Of a DNA stretch of 64,000 nt, positions 54,227-63,228 are shown piece by piece. The first letter of the stretch is position 1; the number at the start of each line of letters is the position of its first letter. The notes under the pieces were generated by a model. The model was not told the origin of the DNA, searched no databases, and worked only from the letters and a program-made list of their open reading frames with translations. The translations under genes were made by a program, and so were the position numbers. This DNA comes from Bacteroidota bacterium (GTDB lineage: Bacteria > Bacteroidota > Bacteroidia > Chitinophagales > Chitinophagaceae), in the NCBI GenBank assembly GCA_016706595.1, contig JADJJH010000003.1, positions 742,001-806,000 of the forward strand. The letters run 5' to 3'.

Positions 54227-56905
54227 ATGGACAACGAAAATCTGAATACCCCCGATCCGGAACAACAACACGATAAAATTATTCCGGTAAATATTGAAGA
54301 ACAAATGAAATCCTGCTATATCGACTACTCCATGTCGGTAATTGTAGGTCGAGCCCTTCCCGATGTGAGAGATGGATTAAAACCCGTTCATCGTCGCGTG
54401 CTTTATGGAATGAGCGAATTGGGAAATACCTTTAATAAACCCTATAAAAAATCGGCTCGTATTGTGGGTGAGGTTTTGGGTAAATACCATCCGCATGGCG
54501 ATACCAGTGTATATGATACCATGGTGCGTATGGCACAACCTTGGAGTTTGCGTTATATGTTGATTGACGGACAAGGAAACTTTGGTTCGGTAGATGGTGA
54601 CAGTCCGGCTGCGATGCGTTATACCGAGGTACGGATGCAACGAATGGCCGAAGCCATGATTGAGGATCTTGACAAAGATACCGTCGATTTTCAGAATAAC
54701 TTTGATGATACCTTGCAAGAACCAACGGTTTTACCAACGCGAATTCCGCAACTCATTGTAAACGGAGCGTCGGGAATTGCTGTAGGTATGGCAACCAATA
54801 TGATGCCGCATAATTTAAGCGAAACTATTGATGCGATAAATGCCTATATTGATAATCGCGAGATTACGATTTCCGAAATCATGCAACATATCAAGGCACC
54901 TGATTTTCCAACGGGTGGAATTATTTATGGTATGGAAGGTGTGCGTCAAGGATTTGAAACCGGACGAGGTAGAGTAGTGGTACGTGGTAGATTGAATATT
55001 GAAACTGCTAAAACCGGTAAAGAAAGTATTATTATATACGAATTACCTTATCAAGTAAATAAAGCCATGTTGCATCAAAAGATTGCACATTTGGTGAACG
55101 ATAAAATTATTGAAGGCGTAAGTGATGTGCGTGATGAAAGTAACCGTGATGGTATGCGTTTGGTGATTGATTTAAAACGTGATGCAATTGCCAATGTCAT
55201 TGTCAATCAGTTGTATAAATATACTGAGTTACAAACTTCCTTTGGTATTAATAATGTAGCCCTAGTAGCCGGTCGTCCTCGTATTTTAAATATGAAGGAC
55301 ATGATTTCTGAGTTTGTGAAATTCCGTCATGAAGTGGTGGTTCGACGTGCTAAGTATGAATTGCGTAAAGCCGAAGAGCGTGCCCATATTTTACAAGGTT
55401 ATTTAATTGCGTTAGATAATTTAGATGCGGTAATTAAACTCATTCGTGCTTCGCAAACACCTGATGAAGCGAAGGAAGGTTTGATGTCGAATTTTGCATT
55501 GAGTGAGATTCAATCGAAAGCCATTTTGGAAATGCGTTTGCAACGTTTAACCGGATTAGAGCGCGATAAAATTCATCAAGAGTACGAAGAGGTGATGGCT
55601 CAAATAGCCTACTTAAACGAATTGTTGAATAATGAAGAAATGCGCTATAACTTGATTAAAGAGGAAATGGCGGAAGTGAAAAAGAAATTTGGCGACGAGC
55701 GTAAAACACATATCGAATATTTATCGAGTGAAATTAGTATCGAAGATTTGATTGAAGAAGAAGATGTGGTAATTACGGTTTCGCATTTAGGTTATATTAA
55801 ACGTACATCGGCTACTGAGTATCGAACACAACGTCGCGGCGGTAGAGGTGCCATGGGTGGAAAAACACGTAACGAAGATTATATCGATCAATTATTTATT
55901 GCCTCGACCCATGCCACCTTATTAATTTTTACCGATAATGGTAGATGTCATTGGTTGAAGGTGTATGAAATTCCGCAAGGCGAAAAAAATAGTATGGGTC
56001 GTGCCATACAAAACTTGTTGCAACTTCCGCAGGGCGAAAAAGTGAAAACGATTATTAATGTCGCTAAACTTACTAACGAAGAGTATATCAACAATCACTT
56101 TATAGTGTTATGCACGAAGCGAGGTGTGATTAAAAAAACGCGATTGAAAGATTTCTCGCGTCCGCGCCAAAGTGGTGTAAACGCCATTACAATTAATGAA
56201 GGCGATACTTTATTAGAAGCTGCTTTAACCGATGGTAATTGTTTTATTATGATGGCGATTCGATCGGGTAGAGCGATTCGTTTTAGTGAAGATAAGGTTA
56301 GACCAACCGGCCGAGGTGCTATTGGTGTAACCGGCATTGAAGTGGATGATGAAACTGATGAAGTTGTGGGTATGGCATGCATCAATAAAGAAGATAAGAC
56401 TAAAAACGTATTAGTAGTTTCAGAGAAAGGAATTGGTAAACGAACCAATTTGGATGAATACAACGAGGAGACTAAGGAGTGGGAAGAAATTTATCGTATC
56501 ACCAACCGAGGTGGTAAGGGGGTTAAAACCTTAAATGTATCTGAAAAAACAGGCAAACTTGTTGGGTTCTTGGCGGTAGATGAAACAGACGATTTATTTA
56601 TTACTTGTGTTTCGGGTGTAACCATTCGAACGCATATTAAAAATATACGCAGTGCAGGTAGAGCAACACAAGGGGTAAAACTCATTAACTTAGATGCTGG
56701 TGATGAAATTGCAGCCGTTGCAAAAATTGCCGAGCAAGAAGAAGACGAATTAGAAGATCAAGTCATTGAAGGTGTTGATGGTATTGAAGGCGCAGATATT
56801 GTGACAGAGGGTGAAGCATCAACCGATGCACCTACTGAAACAGGCAACGACACAACAGATAAACCTGCAACCACTGAAGGCGAGAACGAAACAAATCCTG
56901 AATAA
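54227..56905 (+). CDS. gyrA: DNA gyrase subunit A
   Basis: This 892-residue subunit breaks and rejoins DNA during negative supercoiling. The N-terminal domain has MSVIVGRALPDVRDGLKPVHRR, KKSARIVGEVLGKYHPHGD and the catalytic tyrosine in AAMRYTEVRM. The C-terminal pinwheel carries the gyrase-specific GyrA box QRRGGRGAMGG, which separates it from ParC. The last ~57 residues are a strongly acidic, Thr/Glu-rich tail (EQEEDELEDQVIEGVDGI onward), likely disordered. The start is set by the promoter and by MDNENLNTPDPEQQ. The next gene begins 27 bp later. Confidence 0.97.
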   Translation: MDNENLNTPDPEQQHDKIIPVNIEEQMKSCYIDYSMSVIVGRALPDVRDGLKPVHRRVLYGMSELGNTFNKPYKKSARIVGEVLGKYHPHGDTSVYDTMVRMAQPWSLRYMLIDGQGNFGSVDGDSPAAMRYTEVRMQRMAEAMIEDLDKDTVDFQNNFDDTLQEPTVLPTRIPQLIVNGASGIAVGMATNMMPHNLSETIDAINAYIDNREITISEIMQHIKAPDFPTGGIIYGMEGVRQGFETGRGRVVVRGRLNIETAKTGKESIIIYELPYQVNKAMLHQKIAHLVNDKIIEGVSDVRDESNRDGMRLVIDLKRDAIANVIVNQLYKYTELQTSFGINNVALVAGRPRILNMKDMISEFVKFRHEVVVRRAKYELRKAEERAHILQGYLIALDNLDAVIKLIRASQTPDEAKEGLMSNFALSEIQSKAILEMRLQRLTGLERDKIHQEYEEVMAQIAYLNELLNNEEMRYNLIKEEMAEVKKKFGDERKTHIEYLSSEISIEDLIEEEDVVITVSHLGYIKRTSATEYRTQRRGGRGAMGGKTRNEDYIDQLFIASTHATLLIFTDNGRCHWLKVYEIPQGEKNSMGRAIQNLLQLPQGEKVKTIINVAKLTNEEYINNHFIVLCTKRGVIKKTRLKDFSRPRQSGVNAITINEGDTLLEAALTDGNCFIMMAIRSGRAIRFSEDKVRPTGRGAIGVTGIEVDDETDEVVGMACINKEDKTKNVLVVSEKGIGKRTNLDEYNEETKEWEEIYRITNRGGKGVKTLNVSEKTGKLVGFLAVDETDDLFITCVSGVTIRTHIKNIRSAGRATQGVKLINLDAGDEIAAVAKIAEQEEDELEDQVIEGVDGIEGADIVTEGEASTDAPTETGNDTTDKPATTEGENETNPE

Positions 56906-56932
56906 TCATTTAAATCACATAAACTCATACTC

Positions 56933-58261
56933 ATGTTTAAAAAAGTAAGTCTGTTCTTAGGAATCGCATTTTTAGCATTTCAAAGCAATGCGCAAAAAGC
57001 AAATATTCAAAGTGCTATTAATTATTTAAAAGATAATAATGTAGCCGATGCTCGTAAAACCATAGATGAAGCAACTACCAATGAATCAACCAAAAACAAT
57101 GCAAAAGCTTGGTTGATAAAAGCAGTGGTTTATCAAGCGATTGGCACACCGAAAGAGGTAATGCCTCAATTGACTTTTATCTTAAATGAAAATCCGTATT
57201 TGATTGATTTAAGTAAAGCTAATGAACTACAAGGTGTTGCTCCAAATGCCATGAATGAGTCGATCGAGGCTTATAAAAAGGCGATGTCGCTAGATGCTAA
57301 GTATAGCAAAGAAGAGTTGTTGCCATTGATATCAACGATACTTGGTATTCAGTTTAACGAAGGTATTACCAAAATGAATGATAATAAATTTGCAGAAGCG
57401 TATACTGCTTTTGAAACAGTTAATTCACTTCAAAAATTGGACAATGGTAATCTATGGAAAGGGAATGCTGCTTTAGATACCGTTTTCGCTACCGGAAAAA
57501 TGTATCAAGCTAACTCGGCTTACAATTCAAATAAAGATGATGAAGCAGCTGCATTACTAGAAGAGAGTATTAAAAATCCGATTACACAAGATGCGAATTT
57601 GTATATCATGCTTACTGATTTATATAGCAAGAAGAATGATGATGCAAAATGGAGTGAAACCATGAAAGCAGCGCGAACTAAGTTCCCAAAAGATGCTCGA
57701 ATTTTAAATAATGAAATTAATTATTATATCGAAAAGGGCAGAGTAGAAGAGTCGATTGTAAAATTGAAAGAAGGAATTGCAGCTGATCCTAAAAAAGCGG
57801 ATTTGTATTTATTGCTCGGACAAACCTATTTAGCATTAGCGAATCCGGTTGATAAAAATGACAAACCATTACCTAAGCCTGCTAATGCAGACGAGCAAGC
57901 TAAAAATGCTGAAACGAATTATTTGAAAGCCGCAGAGTTAGATCCTAAAAATCCATACGCTCAATTTAATTTAGGCTTGATCAGTTACAATCAAGCAAAA
58001 GATATGACCGAAGAAATGAATAAAACCAATGATAATAAAGTATATGATGCGTTGAAACCTAAGCGTGATGTATTATTGGATAAAGCCATGCCTTATTTTA
58101 CAAAGGCTAAAGAGTTGATAGAAGCAGATGGTGCAAGTATTAAGGAAGAATACAAGCCAATGTACAAATTAGTACTTACCGGTATGATGAATTGTTATAA
58201 CACAAACAACAAAACCGAGAAAGCGGCTGAGATGCAGAAGTTGATAAATGGAGTGAAGTAA
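56933..58261 (+). CDS. exported TPR repeat protein
   Basis: This 442-residue protein has a signal peptide (MFKKVSLFLGIAFLAFQSNAQ) and is helical throughout, with TPR units such as AKAWLIKAVVYQAIGTPKEV, KKADLYLLLGQTYLAL and NAETNYLKAAELDPKNPYAQFNLGLISYNQA. It probably acts as a periplasmic scaffold. It follows gyrA by 27 bp and is likely cotranscribed with it; a TPR gene after gyrA is a common arrangement in this phylum. The function is unknown. Confidence 0.82.
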   Translation: MFKKVSLFLGIAFLAFQSNAQKANIQSAINYLKDNNVADARKTIDEATTNESTKNNAKAWLIKAVVYQAIGTPKEVMPQLTFILNENPYLIDLSKANELQGVAPNAMNESIEAYKKAMSLDAKYSKEELLPLISTILGIQFNEGITKMNDNKFAEAYTAFETVNSLQKLDNGNLWKGNAALDTVFATGKMYQANSAYNSNKDDEAAALLEESIKNPITQDANLYIMLTDLYSKKNDDAKWSETMKAARTKFPKDARILNNEINYYIEKGRVEESIVKLKEGIAADPKKADLYLLLGQTYLALANPVDKNDKPLPKPANADEQAKNAETNYLKAAELDPKNPYAQFNLGLISYNQAKDMTEEMNKTNDNKVYDALKPKRDVLLDKAMPYFTKAKELIEADGASIKEEYKPMYKLVLTGMMNCYNTNNKTEKAAEMQKLINGVK

Positions 58262-58364
58262 TTATTAGGCATTTCAAAAAACGTGTATGCTCTGTTATTC
58301 AAATTTTGCATGAACGTTTTGTAAAAATGTTTATGAAGGAGCATAAAATTTACAAGCACATATC

Positions 58365-58398
58365 AAAGGTCCGAAATTATTCGGGCCTTTGTTGTTTT
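58365..58398 (+). terminator. intrinsic terminator after the gyrA-TPR operon
   Basis: The stem aaaggtccga / tcgggccttt (one G-T or mismatch) with a 6-base loop is followed by a T-rich stretch. Confidence 0.8.
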
Positions 58399-58513
58399 GG
58401 TGAAAGTTTAGAAATACCTTGTGTTTTGTTGTTGAATTAGTTCATATAGAACTGAATTTATATTTTACCAAACAAATAATGATTCTTGAATGTCTTAAAC
58501 TAAATTGTCTCTC

Positions 58514-61270
58514 ATGAAAAAAATCTCCATTATTCTATTCTTCCTTTTAGGAAGCCTTCAAGTTTTTGCCGATAGAATTTATGTGTTTAATAGTCCGGGT
58601 TATAATGGTTGCGAGCCACAATTAGCAGCTGCTATTGCATCAAACGGACATACAGTTGTGGTAAATAGTACAACATTTACTAGTTTGCCTGCAGGATTTG
58701 CTTCAACTTGCACTGATCCGGTAAATGGTTACGATTGGCTATGTTTTTTTGGAGATTTTAATTTTACCGGACTCATCCCTCAAATTAAAAATTTTATAGA
58801 TTCGGGTGGTAAGGTATTTTATCAATACGAAGTAACTTGTTGTAATACAGCATCATCATCTGCGGCAGCCATTTTAAGTGCACTTACCGGATTACCGATT
58901 ACCCCCAATGCAAATGCTTATGTAGGTTTTAGTGGAACAGCCGGTGTGCCAGGATGGGAAGCAACCGGGGTTAGTTGCTGCGCCAACATGGTGGGAGCAG
59001 CCTACAAAGGTTTGGATGGAATGCCATTGGCAAATCAATTGGTGGCAACAGCTACGTTAAATGCTGCGAGTCCGCCAATTACGGCATGTCCGAATTTTGG
59101 ATTTAGATTTACTACCACCGATTTTTTAGGTACTGCCCATAAAGGTGCTATCGTTGGCGTTGGTGATGTGAATTTATGGTACGATAGTGATGAACCTTTT
59201 TCGAATGGAGGCAGTACACCGGTGAATATGTCGTTGATCAATTTTTTCTTTCCAAATGATACTACAACTTGTTTGATACTACCTCCCGGATGTTTAGATA
59301 CTTTCAATATCCAAAACTTTATTACTTATGCAAATATCGGAAACGATACTACGCTTTGTCCGGGTGATACTTTACTATTAAACGCAACCACCAGTGGTGC
59401 AACCTATTTATGGCAAAATGGATCAACTAATCCAACCTTTACTGTAACCATGCCGGGAACCTATTGGGTACAAATCACTAAAGGAAATTGTATAAGTTCA
59501 GATACCGTTTTAGTGGGTATGGCCAATCAACAACCTATCAATCTTGGTAACGATACTGTGCTATGTAACGGAAGTAGTTTGGTGTTACAAAGTGGAATTA
59601 GTGGCGCAAGTTATTTATGGCAAAATGGATCAACAAACCCTAGTTTTACGGTTACATCAACAGGTACTTATTGGCTTCAAATTACTACAGGATGCGGTAC
59701 AGTAAGTGATACCATACAAGTGAGTGTAATGATGCCACCAAATGTGCAATTAGGAAATGATACCATTTTATGTAATGGCGATAATTTAATATTGAATGCC
59801 TTTTCAACCGGATCGAGTTATGTATGGCAAAATGGATCAACGAATGCCTCTTTTACTGTAAGTTTACCCGGAACGTATTGGGTACAAGTTACCAATGGAC
59901 CATGTGTACATTCAGACACAATCCATATTACAACAGCCACATTACAACCTGTGAATTTAGGAAATGATACCACCATTTGTTCAGGAAGTACTTTATTACT
60001 GCAAAGCGGAAGTGTGGGCGCAGCTTATATTTGGCAAAATGGTTCAAGCAATTCAACCTTCTTGGCAACCGGTGCCGGACAATACTGGGTACAAGTAACT
60101 ACAGGTTGTGGCGTAGTGAGTGATACCATACAAGTTGCCACAGTGAACCCTCCATTGGTGAACTTAGGTAATGATACCATTTTATGTTCAGGTACAAATT
60201 TGTTGTTGAATGCTTTTGTAAATAGTGCAACCTATACTTGGCAAAATGCCTCAAGTGCTGCAAGTTACTTGGTGAATTCAGCAGGTACCTATTGGGTGAA
60301 TGTAAATTTATTGGGATGTATAAGTAAGGATACGATCGTTGTAAATTATTACCCTGTAACCAATATTAATTTAGGAAAGGATACCGCAATATGTTCAGGA
60401 CAAAGTTTAATGTTAAGTGCAGCAACGGCAGGTGCAACGTATCAATGGCAAGACAATTCAACAAATGCAACTTTGGTGGTAAATCAAGCAGGAACCTATT
60501 GGGTTAAGGTAAGTACAAATTGTGGCGATGTGTTTGATACCATACAAGTGAGTATCTTAAATTTACCTGTAATTGATTTAGGCTTAGATACAGTTTTATG
60601 TGCTGGTGAAAGTATTACTTTACAAGCTTTTACCACTGGGGCAAGCGCATACTTATGGAATGACAATTCGATAGGTTCAACATTAACGGTATCGCAATCG
60701 GGAATGTATTGGGTGTTTGTTACCACTGCCTGTGGCATAAGTGCCAACTCCATCAATATATCATTTCAAAATTTGCCTACTGTGAATATCGGTGCCGATA
60801 CTGTTATTTGTCCGGGTGATACCATTAAGTTATTGGTAAATACACCAGGCGTAAATACTTACATGTGGCAGAATCAATCTAGTTTACCTTATTTCTATGC
60901 CATGCAACCCGGTTTATATTGGGTTCAAATTTGGGTGAATAATTGCAGTGGTCGTGATAGTATACAAATTGCACCTTCAACACAATGCGAGTGCAATGTG
61001 TATTTGGCGAATGCATTTAGTCCGAACAACGATTTAGTAAACGATGAATTTAAAATGCTGAATCCCATTGACATTGAATTAGAAGATCTATTAATTTATA
61101 ATCGATGGGGAAACCAAGTATTTAAAACAAGCAGCTTAAGTGATAGTTGGAACGGTAATTATAAAGGCTTGGAAGCCGAGTCCGGCGTTTATTTTTATGT
61201 ATTGAGATATACCTGTTTATCGTCGGGCAAGAAATATATTTTGAAGGGAGATATTACTTTGATTAGATAA
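58514..61270 (+). CDS. secreted eight-repeat protein with T9SS type B (CHU_C) C-terminus
   Basis: This intact ~918-residue protein has a signal peptide (MKKISIILFFLLGSLQVFAD). A unique N-terminal domain of about 250 residues starts RIYVFNSPGYNGCEPQLAAA and looks like an alpha/beta ThuA-like or amidotransferase-like fold; this is a guess. Eight Ig/PKD-like repeats of about 68-70 residues follow (59335-60975), each with a GNDT..LC.G opening, a YLWQNGS core and a YWVQ(I/V) strand. The C-terminal module ANAFSPNNDLVNDEFK...ILKGDITLIR is the gliding-motility-associated sorting domain for T9SS. I use ATG 58514 rather than the in-frame TTG nine bases earlier. Confidence 0.87.
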   Translation: MKKISIILFFLLGSLQVFADRIYVFNSPGYNGCEPQLAAAIASNGHTVVVNSTTFTSLPAGFASTCTDPVNGYDWLCFFGDFNFTGLIPQIKNFIDSGGKVFYQYEVTCCNTASSSAAAILSALTGLPITPNANAYVGFSGTAGVPGWEATGVSCCANMVGAAYKGLDGMPLANQLVATATLNAASPPITACPNFGFRFTTTDFLGTAHKGAIVGVGDVNLWYDSDEPFSNGGSTPVNMSLINFFFPNDTTTCLILPPGCLDTFNIQNFITYANIGNDTTLCPGDTLLLNATTSGATYLWQNGSTNPTFTVTMPGTYWVQITKGNCISSDTVLVGMANQQPINLGNDTVLCNGSSLVLQSGISGASYLWQNGSTNPSFTVTSTGTYWLQITTGCGTVSDTIQVSVMMPPNVQLGNDTILCNGDNLILNAFSTGSSYVWQNGSTNASFTVSLPGTYWVQVTNGPCVHSDTIHITTATLQPVNLGNDTTICSGSTLLLQSGSVGAAYIWQNGSSNSTFLATGAGQYWVQVTTGCGVVSDTIQVATVNPPLVNLGNDTILCSGTNLLLNAFVNSATYTWQNASSAASYLVNSAGTYWVNVNLLGCISKDTIVVNYYPVTNINLGKDTAICSGQSLMLSAATAGATYQWQDNSTNATLVVNQAGTYWVKVSTNCGDVFDTIQVSILNLPVIDLGLDTVLCAGESITLQAFTTGASAYLWNDNSIGSTLTVSQSGMYWVFVTTACGISANSINISFQNLPTVNIGADTVICPGDTIKLLVNTPGVNTYMWQNQSSLPYFYAMQPGLYWVQIWVNNCSGRDSIQIAPSTQCECNVYLANAFSPNNDLVNDEFKMLNPIDIELEDLLIYNRWGNQVFKTSSLSDSWNGNYKGLEAESGVYFYVLRYTCLSSGKKYILKGDITLIR

Positions 61271-61566
61271 ATTAAAGGAGTTCGGGGTTGGGGGGTCGAG
61301 GCTCGCAGAGTGGAAGATGAAGTATGAATTTCGAAGTTTGAAAAACGAAGAGGCAAATTCAAGTATCAATGTATGATGCTAAATTTAGATTGTGAATTGT
61401 TGATTGAATAATTTTAGAAAGGGTTGTTTTACTATTTTTAAGCTAGAGATATAGGTAAGATGAAGATTGAATATGGATGAAGAAATTTAGGATAGAGGGT
61501 AGTTAGCGGCAAGCGTAAGACCTACCACAGAAACAAAGACAACAAGACAATATTAAAATTCAATAA

Positions 61567-63228
61567 ATGGAAAACAACCAACTTGAAAATAGAATAAAGG
61601 AATTGGAACGCGAATTGAGTATTCTAAAATCAGGTAGAGTTGAATCTCTAATACTTGGAAATGAGTCATCATTTTATACACCAAACGGAGACCATTCATA
61701 CAATTCAAAGGTCGAAAATCCCTTAAACGAAAGTGAGGAAAGATTTAAATTAATCTTTGAAAAAAGCATAACACCGATAATGGTTGCCGATGACAAAGGG
61801 AATTATTTAGAAGCAAATAAAGCGGCAGCAGAAATATTTGAATATTCAGTTGATGAATTGTTGTGCATGAATGTTGCCGATTTAATTACAATCAGTACCC
61901 CCAATGCTGCATCACTATTTGAAGATTATATTATAAAAGGTGAAGAAACAGGCGAATTTGGTTTTGTTTCAAAAAACGGCACAGCTAAAATCGTTAAATA
62001 TAAAGCAGTGCGCATCAAACCTGATTTTAATGTGAGCATTATGATGGATATGACTGAACAAAAAAATATTTTTGAAGAGTTGACAAAGGCAAAAATACAA
62101 GCTGAGGAGGCAATGAATTCAAAACAACAATTTTTATCAAATATGAGTCACGAAATCCGAACCCCAATGACAGCAATAATTGGGTTTTCGAAGGTAGCAT
62201 TGAAAACAGATTTGACGGAAAAGCAAAAGGAATACATAACCGCCATAAAAACAAGTAGTGACGCATTGTTGGTTCTTATTAACGATATACTCGATTTGGC
62301 AAAAGTGGATGCAGGTAAAATGACTTTTGAACAAAATGCATTTGAAATGGAAACTAATATTTCGGCAATGCTCCAATTGTTTGATTTGAAAATTCAAGAA
62401 AAGAATTTGGAATGCATTAAAGAATACGATAAGCGAATTCCAAAAGTTTTAATAGGCGATTCTGTTCGTTTAAATCAAATTTTTTTAAATTTAGTAAGTA
62501 ACGCTATTAAGTTCACTTCAAAGGGTAAAATCATAATAAGTGTTAGGATAATTGATACAAAAGAGGATAATGTGACAATTGAATTTGCTGTTTCGGATAC
62601 AGGAATTGGAGTTGCAGAAAATATGATTCCAAAACTTTTTGAAAGTTTTCAGCAAGCAACTAGCAGCATAGCAAGACAATATGGAGGAACAGGTCTGGGA
62701 CTTACAATTGTTAAAAAATTAGTTGAATTGCAAGGAGGGACAATGAGTGTAAAAAGTAAATTAAACGAAGGTTCAACTTTTAGTTTTGTTTTAAGTTTTC
62801 AAAAAACAAACAAGGTTGTTGAAAGTGAGTTAACAATACCAGAACTGATTCCGGAAATAAAAAAAATAAAAATATTAGCAGTAGAAGATGTTCCTCTAAA
62901 TCAATTGTTATTGAAAATTACAATAGATGAATTTGGCTTTGAAGGGGATTTTGCTGAGAATGGAAAAGTGGCAATTGAAAAACTTCAATCTGACACTTAC
63001 GATATTGTTTTAATGGACTTACAAATGCCAGAAATGAACGGACTTGAAGCAACCGAATATATCCGCAAAAAAATGAATTCAAAAATCCCTATTATCGCAT
63101 TGACTGCAGATGTTACAATGGAGGATTTAGAAAAATGTAGAACTATTGGAATGAATGACCATGTTGCTAAACCCATAGACGAAAAACTATTATATAAAAA
63201 AATAGTTGAGTTAGTAATAAAACCATAA
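61567..63228 (+). CDS. hybrid sensor histidine kinase (PAS-HisKA-HATPase-REC)
   Basis: This 553-residue cytoplasmic kinase has an N-terminal coiled coil (NRIKELERELSILK), a PAS domain at about residues 56-165 (FKLIFEKSITPIMVADDKGNY), HisKA with the phospho-acceptor His in NMSHEIRTPMTAIIGF (about His195), HATPase_c with NLVSNAIKFTSKGK, DTGIGV and YGGTGLGLTIVKKL, and a C-terminal receiver with the acceptor Asp in DIVLMDLQMPEMNG (about Asp484) and the KP of HVAKPID. No membrane segment or signal peptide is present, so it senses an internal or diffusible cue. It has no adjacent response regulator. The ~300 bp before it hold no promoter I can name. Confidence 0.92.
   Translation: MENNQLENRIKELERELSILKSGRVESLILGNESSFYTPNGDHSYNSKVENPLNESEERFKLIFEKSITPIMVADDKGNYLEANKAAAEIFEYSVDELLCMNVADLITISTPNAASLFEDYIIKGEETGEFGFVSKNGTAKIVKYKAVRIKPDFNVSIMMDMTEQKNIFEELTKAKIQAEEAMNSKQQFLSNMSHEIRTPMTAIIGFSKVALKTDLTEKQKEYITAIKTSSDALLVLINDILDLAKVDAGKMTFEQNAFEMETNISAMLQLFDLKIQEKNLECIKEYDKRIPKVLIGDSVRLNQIFLNLVSNAIKFTSKGKIIISVRIIDTKEDNVTIEFAVSDTGIGVAENMIPKLFESFQQATSSIARQYGGTGLGLTIVKKLVELQGGTMSVKSKLNEGSTFSFVLSFQKTNKVVESELTIPELIPEIKKIKILAVEDVPLNQLLLKITIDEFGFEGDFAENGKVAIEKLQSDTYDIVLMDLQMPEMNGLEATEYIRKKMNSKIPIIALTADVTMEDLEKCRTIGMNDHVAKPIDEKLLYKKIVELVIKP

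Noticed and set aside
59335..60975. possible CRISPR-like array because of regular ~205-bp periodicity
   Set aside because: The period matches a 68-70-residue protein repeat in an open frame with codon-level divergence; there are no short identical direct repeats with unique spacers and no cas genes.
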